Shown here in pieces: positions 1 to 11,000 of a stretch of DNA of 64,000 nucleotides. Made by a program: the position numbers and the translations under genes. Origin of the DNA: Siphonodentalium dalli (lineage: Eukaryota; Mollusca; Scaphopoda; Gadilida; Siphonodentaliidae). Location: contig CP136069.1 in the NCBI GenBank assembly GCA_032622095.1, positions 47,842,194-47,906,193 on the forward strand, written 5' to 3'. The notes below the pieces were generated by a model, which was given only the letters and a program-made list of their open reading frames with translations, made no database searches and had not been told where the DNA came from. Positions within the stretch are counted from its first letter, which is position 1. Each line of letters opens with the position of its first letter.

Positions 1-715
1 CGTTAAATTTAACTAACCATTGATTTGACCATGAGCCATTATTTTTTTAATTCACGATTCATCTCTATTTCAAGATCGAGAACACTTATATTCGATTCCG
101 TGAGGCATGTGTCGTCGGCATACAGTCGTGCGAAAAAATGGAGGTTTTCAGATAGATACTTTATGTAGACCAAGAATAGGAAAGGTCCATTAAAATAACC
201 TTGGGGAACTCCTGCATTAATGGTTTTGAGATCTGAAAATTTGCTATTTACTAATACTCGTTGTTTCCTGTTAGACAGGTAATTTTCTATGAGTTTAATC
301 AGAGGCCCTGTGACACCACAACGTTTCAATTTAAATATCAATCCCTCGTGCCAGACTCTCTCGAAGGCCTTGGAAATATCACCAAAAAAGCACTGACAGA
401 GGGAGTGATATAATTCTATGAGTTGGTATATGTAGTCGAGTGAACAGGGAGAAAGCCTGATTGGAATTCATACAATATATCATTATATCTAATAAATTTC
501 AAAAGGTGTTTGAGTAATATTTTCTCAAAGACTTTTGCAATAGCGGGGAGTAATGAAATTGGACTATAATTTCCAGGATCAGATCAATCGTCAATTTTGT
601 GGACAGGTATTAAGTTAGCTTTTTGCCATCTCTTAAGGATTTTTCAAAAATAATTTTTAGGGAGTTTGCAACGACAACATTTGTTTCTTTTAACATATAC
701 GTGGGATTATTCTGT
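1..715 (-). pseudogene. Non-LTR retrotransposon (LINE) reverse transcriptase remnant
   Basis: Read on the minus strand, this is the central part of a LINE ORF2 reverse transcriptase. Motifs appear in the expected order from 715 down to 1: a WQKANLIPVHK block near 629-595, SDPGNYSPISLLPAIAKVFE, a GFLPVHSTTY block near 445, the catalytic-Asp block GDISKAFERVWHEGL near 395-340, then LSNRKQRVLV, INAGVPQG, GPFLFLVYI and the YADD catalytic box near 115. A WSNQWLVKFN block follows at the left edge. The longest open piece is 341-39. The copy is dead: there is a stop after the LIPVHKIDD block, a stop at 41-39 before WSNQW, frameshifts, and missing residues between GFLP and the SKAF motif. The block order fits CR1/Jockey-like clades, but the clade is not resolved. 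It continues beyond the left edge. Confidence 0.9.
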
Positions 716-1883
716 CGTGTCCATGGGCTGCAATTTCAATTTGTATTTAGGAAATTGTTGTTTCTAGTATTACAAGATGCGGAAGAATTGGTTTGATATA
801 TGGCAATGAAGAATTATCGACAAATGTACCATTCAGCAAGTTTGATTTTAGATAGTCATCTACTACTAAGTAGTTCCAATAGGAAATGTTCAGATAATCA
901 GTACAATAAACGACCATATATATATACCGTTTGTTGAATTGACAATAAATAGGCAGATAGCACCAAACCTGGATATAGTATGTCTTGACAATTGCAGAAT
1001 GAGGTCCCCTAAGGGTGAATTTAGTGATGAGTAGAACCACTAAATTCACCCTCTGGGCACCTCATTCTGGAAATGACAGACACACTATTTCAAGCCTTGG
1101 ATAAAAGCAAGGTTTAGCTGCATGTGATCAGTTGAAGAATTCTCGCTTCATCAATCGATCATAATTTACAGCATATTCTAGTAGCTTTACTTCCTGGTAT
1201 AGGCCACAGCTGCATGCAGCTTTAAAGTGCATTTGGCTAATTGCCAATTGTACTGATACTAGTACAGCAGGGTCATAATAAACAAGTTTATTTTTGGTAT
1301 CTGGATATATCCCACTAATACATATACACACTTATATGCTCATGAATCACCACCCGTCTGCGTTTATTACCTGAATATCGCTTGAAATGGGACTTAAACC
1401 ATTTCGATGTATAATGTTATAATTGGTCTTATAGTTGTATTGTACGTTTTGATTTCCAGTTGTAGGACAAATATGAGGAGTCATTTCTGTTTGGGAATTA
1501 AAAAAACATATTTTATAAAAAATGGAAAATTATTACAACAGATGACAAATGATTTAAATTTTGTTTTGTAATTAACCAACGCACAACATCTATTTTTTAC
1601 TACGAATTATAACTATGATATTGATATCGCCAGTAAGACAATAAGCATGAGTATAGTGTAGTGGGTCATCTCTACTCTGTTCAGGATGTTGAACAATTTC
1701 CTCTGTGTTATTCTTTCTTTAATATAGAAGTATATACACAGCTATAGTAAGCTTGAGGTATACCTTTATGAAAATTCCCACACTTGGAAAATTCAGGTCT
1801 AGTTTGGTTCAAGGCTGTGCATTTGAAAATTAAACGTTTTAAGCACCCGAACATATACCCTCCAGTCACATCTATGTACTGAC
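716..1883. other. Non-coding stretch, downstream intron of the PIP5KL1-like gene
   Basis: No supported exon was found here on either strand. The next exon of the minus-strand kinase-like gene was looked for (a continuation after the split AG codon) and not seen, so it probably lies beyond the left edge. The only structured feature is the palindromic element at 981-1083. Confidence 0.5.
981..1083. mobile_element. Palindromic miniature element, family P1 (copy 1)
   Basis: The arms GCAGAATGAGGTCCCC and its complement CTCATTCTGG, each continuing into AGGGTGAATTTAGTG / CACTAAATTCACCCT, make the segment an almost complete inverted repeat around 1030. The outer arms TGTCTTGACA and TGACAGACACA also pair. 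Three more copies lie in and just upstream of HENMT1 (44925-45085, 47211-47322, 47629-47750). No open frame; MITE-like. Confidence 0.75.
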
Positions 1884-2041
1884 CTGAGGTAGAATTCCTG
1901 ACCCCCGTGTGAGTTCGTGATCATTTCGAAGTACCCGGATTTATCCGGTGCCAGAGTGGAAATATACTGGGTCTCTGATATGCCGAGCGCTCGGCGTAAA
2001 GCATCAAATACCGCATCGGCGTAGCTCTCAAATATAAACTC
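1884..2041 (-). CDS. PIP5KL1: PIP5KL1-like exon 3 (start of kinase fold)
   Basis: The minus strand reads acceptor TTTTTTCAG, then 158 bases open in one frame, then donor GTCAGT. It starts in phase 0 and ends with two bases (AG) of a split codon. The translation starts EFIFESYADAVF and ends GGQEFYL. The pattern of a hydrophobic FxALRxxLGIS helix, then a YISTLAPD segment, then the nucleotide-loop region is characteristic of PIP kinases. The exon has no internal ATG near its start, so it is easily missed in an ATG-based ORF search. Confidence 0.75.
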
Positions 2042-5000
2042 CTGAAAAAATTATGTCAACAATAAACCTCTGGAAAAGATCAACAAAACCATATGACAAC
2101 TATATTAACCGCTGGTTCAAACAAAAACAAGTAATATTCAAATATAAGAAAGAACAAAAACTTTCAAAAATAAACACCTGAAAAAAGATGTCAAAAGTAA
2201 AGTCCTGGAAATTAACTGAAAACGTTATCTTAGCAATTTCGAAACATCGTTATACAAGCGCAGACGGCAACAATTCAGCTTGGAGTGAATGGTATTATTT
2301 GACTCCATACGTAGGTAAACACAGGTCACGGAGTTGTCCTGATCTGAACACGGAAATCGCGTTGGGCATCTAAATTTCTTAATCTGTATTTAACATTCAT
2401 ATCTGTAAAATAGCTAAATAATAAACAAATTGAATGTTAAACTGTCACACCAGTAATGTCATATTCAACACATAATTTTCATTCCTCGGATCGCTGTCGC
2501 CACGCCCCATAATAAATGTCCTCACACACCCCATCACCAAGCCCAATAATGTACTTTAGAAGTTCCCATCCACCCCCCCCCCCCAATCGCCACGTCCCAA
2601 AATATAAGTCAGACGTTCTCATCTTCTCTCCATCGCCACGCCACATCATATTTGTTAGATGTTCTCGTTCACTCTCTCATCGCGGCGACCCATAAGTAAT
2701 GGTTAGAGCACAAGAATAGTTCTTTACCAGAATAAATCGAGTCGGAGACGAGATTTATTCTGGTAAAGAACTATTCGCGTGCTCTGACCGACTTAGAGCA
2801 CAATTGACCGCACATAATGCGATTATCTCGAAATACGCAATTGATCGTGCGTTGAACACGGCGTACAATCCGTGCGCTGGCCGAGATGAACACAATGACC
2901 CGTTATCCACACCAATCATCGTGATTACCCATGGAGTGATCGCCGTTGAATGTGAATAAATATGTCCGAAACGACACGGATTAACGTGTGACCCGTTTTC
3001 ACAAACCAAGTCACTCGCAGATGTGTTTGGAAAGTCAAATGTGGAAGTCGCATGATTGTGTCTTACTATTGTTATATACATTGTATAAGTGGATCATGAA
3101 TTCCAAAGAAGTCTGTCTGCCAGAATGATGACATGGAATTTGACCTGTAACCAACAACCAACTACTTTTGCCAAAGGTAATGCTGCACATCATTATTATG
3201 TGATAAACGTGTCGCCTTTTCAAGAAACTGTTCCGAAATTACTACCATAATAGTCCATTGGTTCCTCCAGATTCTCCAGATACAAGTTATGTTGTTATAG
3301 TTATATCGGATATGTGGAGCGCTATATTGTGAAGTGGTGATTCTGTTGGATCATTGGATCTATCACTATATTTAGTGGTTCTAAATGTAAATGTTAATTC
3401 GTTTAGTTTCATCGTTGGATTAGTGGTCCTGGGAATATTTTCGGAACTGGATTAGTTTTGTGGAATAACTATAATAAATGTAATTATGTTGCTAGTTAAT
3501 AAATAATTCAACCAATGCATGTGTTGCCATTGCCACCCCCCCCCCCCCCCCGTTCGTCCTGTTGATGTATTATATATATATATATATATATTGTAATTTT
3601 GGTAAATCACACACCCAATTCCCAAGGCTGGCAAACTAATATTTCAGTGATATCCCATTGTTCGACACTCGCCACTCTTAACAAACAAATCGCGCGGTCG
3701 TTTCAATGTAGCTTCAGTTATTATACAAGAGGACATGCACCCCCCCCCCCCCCCCCACCGCACCTCACTCCTCTTATACGCCGTCCCTATATATGTGCCT
3801 GCTTAGTATATTAGAGGTGCATAAATAGTAACGGCGTATAATGACAGTGTGTTTGGGGGAAGAAGAGCGCCGTTCGTGCCCCTGTGGCCTCTGGTAATTG
3901 AAGCTACTTCGAAGCGCCCATGCGATTTGTCTGTTGTGAGTTGCGTGTGCCTAACAATGGGATAATCATTGAACTATTCATTCGCCAGCCTTGGGAATCG
4001 GTGTGCTTTACCAAAAATCAGGGAACGGTTGCAACAATGGGATTGTGCTCTAATGGACGTTAGAGGATGTAATGCCCCATCACAATTGGACTGGTGTATA
4101 CCTAGCGTTCAGCATCCTCTGCGCTAAGTAGTTACACGTAGTTGCACGGAACAGTGAGCAGACCGTCTGAGCCAGGGACGAGACTATCACTATCCCCAAT
4201 AATTGTCGCTAGACGTTCCCATTCCATGCCTCATAATAGACGTTTGACGTCCGCGGTAATGAGGGGTAACGTCGCAAGAACTATACTCGACCTTCACCTC
4301 AGAAATTGCAGTCACGTTATATTCAACTAATTAACGGGTCTCTTTCGGTACTATCAATGGGTAGAAACTATCTGTCATCAATGCATCAAGCCAATCAGTG
4401 AATTATTTACATGTCTTTCAACTCAGATGATCTCTCACAAGACCTAAAGTATCCAAGTCTGGTATAGTGCTGTGACTGCCTGTCATCTATCTATGTATAT
4501 ATATAAACGAGTAAGATCTGTCCAGATTTCTCTCTCAGACCCCTGGACCGAGTTCAACCAAATTTGGTGTGGTGACTGAGGGTACCCTGGCGGATATTAT
4601 AATGGTATTAATTTTTCAAAATTTTTAATTAAAAAAATTAAATAAAATTTTGTTTTAATCAAAAATATAAAAACAATATATATAAATCAAAATGTTTCAA
4701 TGACCAAATGTGCTTGAAGCGCACAAAGGGGCCACCGCTAAATGAAGGCTCTGTCTAAGATCAAAATGTGTGCGAAGTCCCGCATGTATCTCCGACGCTG
4801 AATATAGGTGCTCAAGTAGACTAACATAAGTGGTATGGGATATGTTAGATAATGGGCTGGTTGACAGACTAATCAGGAAATAGTTAGAAATTATTAAATT
4901 TTGTGTATTCTGCACAATGACCTAGGTTTACAGATCACCAGAAATTTATAAAACTTTTTTTTTTTCAATTAAAACAGCTTCTGAAACAGGTTAAACTGTT

Positions 5001-8000
5001 ATTTGAACTAATTAAGATAATTCCCACTCATATGAGTGATATCAGTAGAGTTTTATGCGATTTAGACCAATTTTAGTGAAATTTGGGGGTGGGTGTCAAA
5101 AAATTGGGACTAAAATTAATTTTTTTTGCAGGTTTGGGGGTGGTGGGTTCCCGAAAATGCCAGATGCAAAAAATCGGCATACGTTCCTGCAAATTTTTTA
5201 CTACCCCCACCCCGGTAAGGCCCCGTAATTTACGTCAAGAGTATTTTAATCGCCCAACCTTCGCCACGCCCCATAAAGGCGTTATGTACACGTCCCCACC
5301 CTTCCCGGTCGCCATGCCCCATCATAGACGCTAGATGTTCTCACCTTTCCGTCGTCTCCTTTCAGGGTCATCTGTGTTATCTGAGTAAACAGTTCGTCGC
5401 TGATTGTCTAAAATGGACAAACACACGCGTAAAGATGCTCTAGATATCTCTTCTTGGCACAACCAACAACAAAATTGCTAGGAAACCTTTTATGAAGGCA
5501 GGTTTGCATTATTTATTATGTATAAGTAGTTTTTCAATCGAAAACATATACATAGTTCTAAAAATAGCCACATGTTATGTCCCAATTCGTGTAAATTCAC
5601 GTACTACTAAAGTTCTACGCGGGTAATTTACAAGACGGTAAATTGCCGACTGCTATATATAAAGGGCTACAGGTCAATTCGTATGGAAACCTATTAACTT
5701 CCATGTTTTATGAAACGGACATGGCTCGCTCGAACCCACAAATTATCCATTTAATGATATCCCTGCACATGTGGTCGAGGTGGTTATGTCGTGGATAGCA
5801 GCATCGTAGTCTGGTCTAGATGAGGTTGTAGTTCGGGAGCCCGCATATGTTCCATTTACACTTTTGCGTACAAAAGGTTTGACCCCCTAAAGTTGGTACC
5901 AATAATGGAACATTCTGAAAACCCGATTTCTTAAGTTGCGCATCCCTGGGGTTTAGGGGCCGCTGAACCCCAAAAAGTGCCAAAAATCACTTCTATTTAC
6001 ACTTCCGCGTACACCGATGAATTTTGGTTTGATGATACTCCTAAGTGTACTGATAAAGAAAACACAACTTAAGAAAGGGATTTTCCTGGGGTTTTCACAT
6101 AAGAAAGGGGGTCCCATGCTGAACCCCAAAACGTGATTTTTCACTTTTGTTTACACTTTCGCGTACATCCATAATGTTTGGTCTCAAAGTACTTTGATAT
6201 ATACTAATTATAAAAACACAACTTAAGAAGCAACTTTTCCTGGGGTTTTAAGATAAGAAGGGGATGATCGGGTCACCCCCCAAAACGTAAAAAATCACTT
6301 TTATTTAAAGGTTGCATTCGCCCAACGTGTGTGTATGTGCGTACACCCCTGGAACGTTGCACTATTACAACCAATACATCCCTAAATCGATACGATCAAC
6401 TTAAGAAATATATATTCATGTCGTTTTCTGATAAGAACGAGACTTGTTACCCCTCCCCCCCCCGTCCACAACCCTATCCATTTTCTAGAACTATAAGTGA
6501 GCCAGTTTTATGAAAATTATAGCGGGAAAATCTAGTAAAATTTATACAAATGTATAAATTTTCGTGAAGCTAAGACATAATGACACTTTTTTGGGCCAAA
6601 ATTGAAACTCACCATCCAAGATGGCCGCCAAAATGGCCGCCGGAGGTTCAAAATGACATTTTTTCACAAATATGTTCTAGATCAATTCATGCTGTTTGGA
6701 ACTGGTTGAGTAATGCAACTTTATTTTGTGTTTTGTATATTAACTGATCATTGGAGCAATTAAATATGCAATTATTGGTGTCCTAACCCCTTCCGATCCC
6801 TCAAAAACACAGTACAAAATTTTAAAAAAATCACAATTGGGATTCTAGTCATATTTCAACAAGCAATGAAAAGAACATTTTAATGTAAGTGAGGCATATC
6901 ATTACCTATGAATATCCCAAATCTCTGGAACCATAAATCTTACCTTGGCTCAAAATGGCTGCGAAAATGGCCGCCAAAATATGGAAAATGGTAAATATTG
7001 CCCCAGGGTGTCCTGCAATCGCTTACAAGTTGTGGTTGATGTACACAATTGGCTAATCTGTTTTCTATACATTGCATACTAACATGTCTGATGAACCATG
7101 GATCATTTTTACTATTGTCACCACTGACATCACCATAAATATTGGATTTTTCTCTCACAAACTTGACATAAATATCGGCAAAAATTAACTTTTCAGGGTT
7201 CGACCATTTGTTCAAGTAAAATGTAACTATCTTTGGATTGAAAGGTGTTTATTGTTTTGGTCTATCTTAAATGTGTCACACTACGATGTTAAAAGACTAA
7301 ATTGCTCAAGATGGCTTCCAAAATGGCAACCAAATTTGTAAAAACATAAAAGTTAACATATCCCGAACATTATTTTCTGCATTATCCGAAAAAGGTAGCA
7401 AATTGTGACTCACTTGGTTATTGTACGTGTTAGTTACAATGCAATTAACTGACAACTACGTTCCATTATGTTTGTCCCAGTTCCGTATGGGGCATGATAA
7501 ATTCATTTTAAAGTTGCAGTATGGAATATTGCGGAGAACCTCTTTTGTGATTCTGGCCATATTATTGAAAGGGAATGGGCAGAACTTTGAGACGGAACTG
7601 AGATGAACCATGATATGTGGGTATTCTGGCCCATTATGATAAAAAATTATCAACTGGATACAGTGTGGAAGCCAAGATGGCAGCCAGGGAGTTACTATAT
7701 GACCATAGATGAGGATAATAGGTATACACAGAGTTATTGTATGGTCATGAATGATGTGTGGGTATAAAGGGAGTGCCATGTTGGTAACGGTGGGACGTAT
7801 ATTTATATATGTTGTGGGTGTGTTATCATTGGTGGTGTATGGGGAGTAGATTTATTATCATGGATGACGTGTATGAGCATGGCAAGTATTGAACTTATGA
7901 GTGGTCGCATGTGCGGATATTGGTATATCTGGAAGGGATCACGATTGGTGATGTGCATATGTATACCTGGATTGACTCTATGGTCATGTGTATGGCGAAT

Positions 8001-11000
8001 AGGTATACATGCAGTGGCTGTATGGTCAATGGTGAGGTGAATATGTATACAATGAGTGACTATGATCGTGAATGTAGTGAATATGTATACATATAGTGAC
8101 TATATGATCATGTGGCGGGTGTAGGTGTATGCCTGTGTTCATGCATAGTGACCCGTGGCTGTATCGTCATTTGTGGTATGTACGGGTATAACCAAGTATG
8201 GCTGTATGATCAGGTGTACTAGTACATGTACGTATAAAGTGTATACGTGGGTGACTGTGTTGTCATTTGTGTGGTGTTTATATACATATGGAGTGATTGG
8301 GGTAATGGGTGGGTTGTACATGTGTACCTTGGGCGGCTATCGCTTGCCCCAATAATTCAAGGATATGTTATCAATAGAGATGTCATTTCATATCGTGGAA
8401 AGCGATATCCACCAATTATCACACAGTCATTACATATATACATAAACACCACAGACATAACAATATAGTGACCCACTGTATACATGTACACCTAACCCAT
8501 GACCACGGTTGACCATACAGCCACGCGTCACAATGCATGTACACCGGGTATACTCCTAAACATGACCCATAACCACATAATCACTCCGTGTATACCCATT
8601 CATCTCACCATTGACCATAAGGTCATCCCCTGTATACCTATTCTCCAAACGCATGGCCAAATATACAATCAATATATACATCAACACCACAACACTGACC
8701 ATAAAGTCACTCCGGTATACATATGCACATCATCAATGGCCATATAGCCACTCGCTTCATGCACATACCCTCACCCATGTTACCTGGTATACTCCTTCAC
8801 CTGACCTATGGCCATATAGTCACCCCGTGTGTACCTATTCAAAACATTCATACACGATCACGGTCAATCCTTTTATACATATTCACCCCAACATTGGCCA
8901 TGTCAATCCCTGTATCCCTATTTGTCACACCATAGCCCAATAGCCACTCAAGATATACCAATACACACCAGCCATGCCAGTATAGTCATTCCATGTATGC
9001 ACATGCACCTCATCCATGGCCTATTTAGCCACTCGCTGTATATATATATATACGCATATCCCTCACCCATGACAATAAAGCAACACGTGTGTGTACCGGT
9101 ATAACCTACACATGACAACACCGACACGAGTCACCAAACATGAACACCAGGTACATGTATTCTCATACGCCTGTCACCCCCTGTATAGATGTTCATTTCA
9201 TTTATGATCATACAGTCACTACTTCACTACTTGTATACCTACATGTAATCACCATTAACCATACGGTCACTACCTGTATACATATTCGACACTCATAGTC
9301 ATATAACCACTCGATATACATATGCAGCCCACCCTAGACCATAAATTCACTCCAGGTATACATGTAAACCTCACTAATGGCCATTCAGCCCTTCCAGATA
9401 TACAAAAAAAACTGCACATACGACCACTCAAACAATCCATACTTGCATATACACCTCACAAATGACAATTCAGCAATTCACTGTATAATCATACACGCCA
9501 TCCATTATAATACAGCTAAGCCATATACACCCACCAATGATAATACATCCACGAGATGTATAAATATACATCCCACTCGTAACCACAAGGACACTCCCTA
9601 TGTACCCACACGCTCGATAATGTCCACCCAGCTTACTCCAGGTATTCATATTCAATCATGACCGTACAGTCATTCCATGTATACCTATACATATTACCCG
9701 TAACCATAAAATCACTACCTATTTATCCACACACCCCATCCATGATCATACAGACAACGCATGTACATCCCAACCATGACCTTACAGTCACTCCATATAT
9801 ACATAATCAACACATATATGACCATGTAGCTATCTCCATACACCACACTAATGACCATACCGGCACACCGGGTGCACCCGTACTGGATATACACAATCAT
9901 ACACCATACAGTCACTCCATGCATACCGATTCACCTCACATCTGACCATGAATTCTCCATGTATACCTAGATGCATCTTACCATGGACAACCCACTCATA
10001 ACCATATAGTCACTCATTGTATACATACTCACATCAGTCATGACATACAATAACTCCCTGATACCTATTCACCTCACATATGATCATAGAGTAACTCCCT
10101 GGCTACGATCTTGGCATCCACACTGTATCCTGTTGACATTTTTTTATCATAATAGACCAGAATAGCCAAAGATTATGGTCCATCTCAGTTCTGTCTCAAA
10201 GTTCAGTCCATTTCCTTTCAATAAATATGGCCAAAATCACAAAAGAGGTTCTCGGCAAAATTACATACTTTAAAATGAATTTGTCATGCCCCACACGGAA
10301 CTGGGACAACTGTGAATAGAACATGTAGTTGTCAGTTAATTAACTAACACGTATAATAACCAAGTGAGTCACAATTTGCTACCTTTTCGGATAATGCAGA
10401 GAATGTTCGGGATATATGTTAAAAATTATAATTTTACATTTTGGAAGCCATCTTGAGCAATTTGGTCTATAAACAATGTAGTGTGACACATTTAAGATAG
10501 ACCAAAACAATAAACACCTTTCAATCCAAAGATAGTTATATTTTACCTGAAAAAATGGTCGAAACCTGAAAACTGAATTTTTGCCAATATTTATGTCAAG
10601 TTTTTTTTAGAGAAAAGTCCAAATTTTTGACGATGTCAGTTGTGAAAATAGTAACAATTAACCATGGTTCATCAGACATGTTAGTATTCAATGTATAGAA
10701 TGCAGAATAGTCCATTTTATACATCAACACAACTTGTAAGCGATTGCAATATACGCTGGTGTAATATTTACCATTTTCCATATTTTGGCGGCCATATTGG
10801 CAGCCATTTTGAGCCAAAGTAAGAATTTTGGTTTCAGTGATTTGGAATATTCATAGGTAATGATATGCCTCACTTACATTACAAAGTTATGTTCATTTCT
10901 TGTTGAAATATGAATAGAATCTCAATTGTAATTTTTTTGTGAAATTTTATACGGCATTCTGTACAATATAATTTTTGAGGGATCGGAAGGGGTTAGGACC

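Noticed and set aside
716-1883. Search for the next PIP5KL1-like exon; frame 1331-1128
   Set aside because: No acceptor followed by kinase-like LKT/HDGRF residues; the frame has no kinase pattern.
5953-6144. Identical 63-residue frames at 6144-5953 and 12419-12610
   Set aside because: Mirror copies caused by the inverted repeat; no domain and no transposase motif.
7700-10095. Possible CRISPR-like array in the 42-bp repeats
   Set aside because: Units are degenerate throughout without constant repeat/variable spacer structure, and the DNA is eukaryotic.
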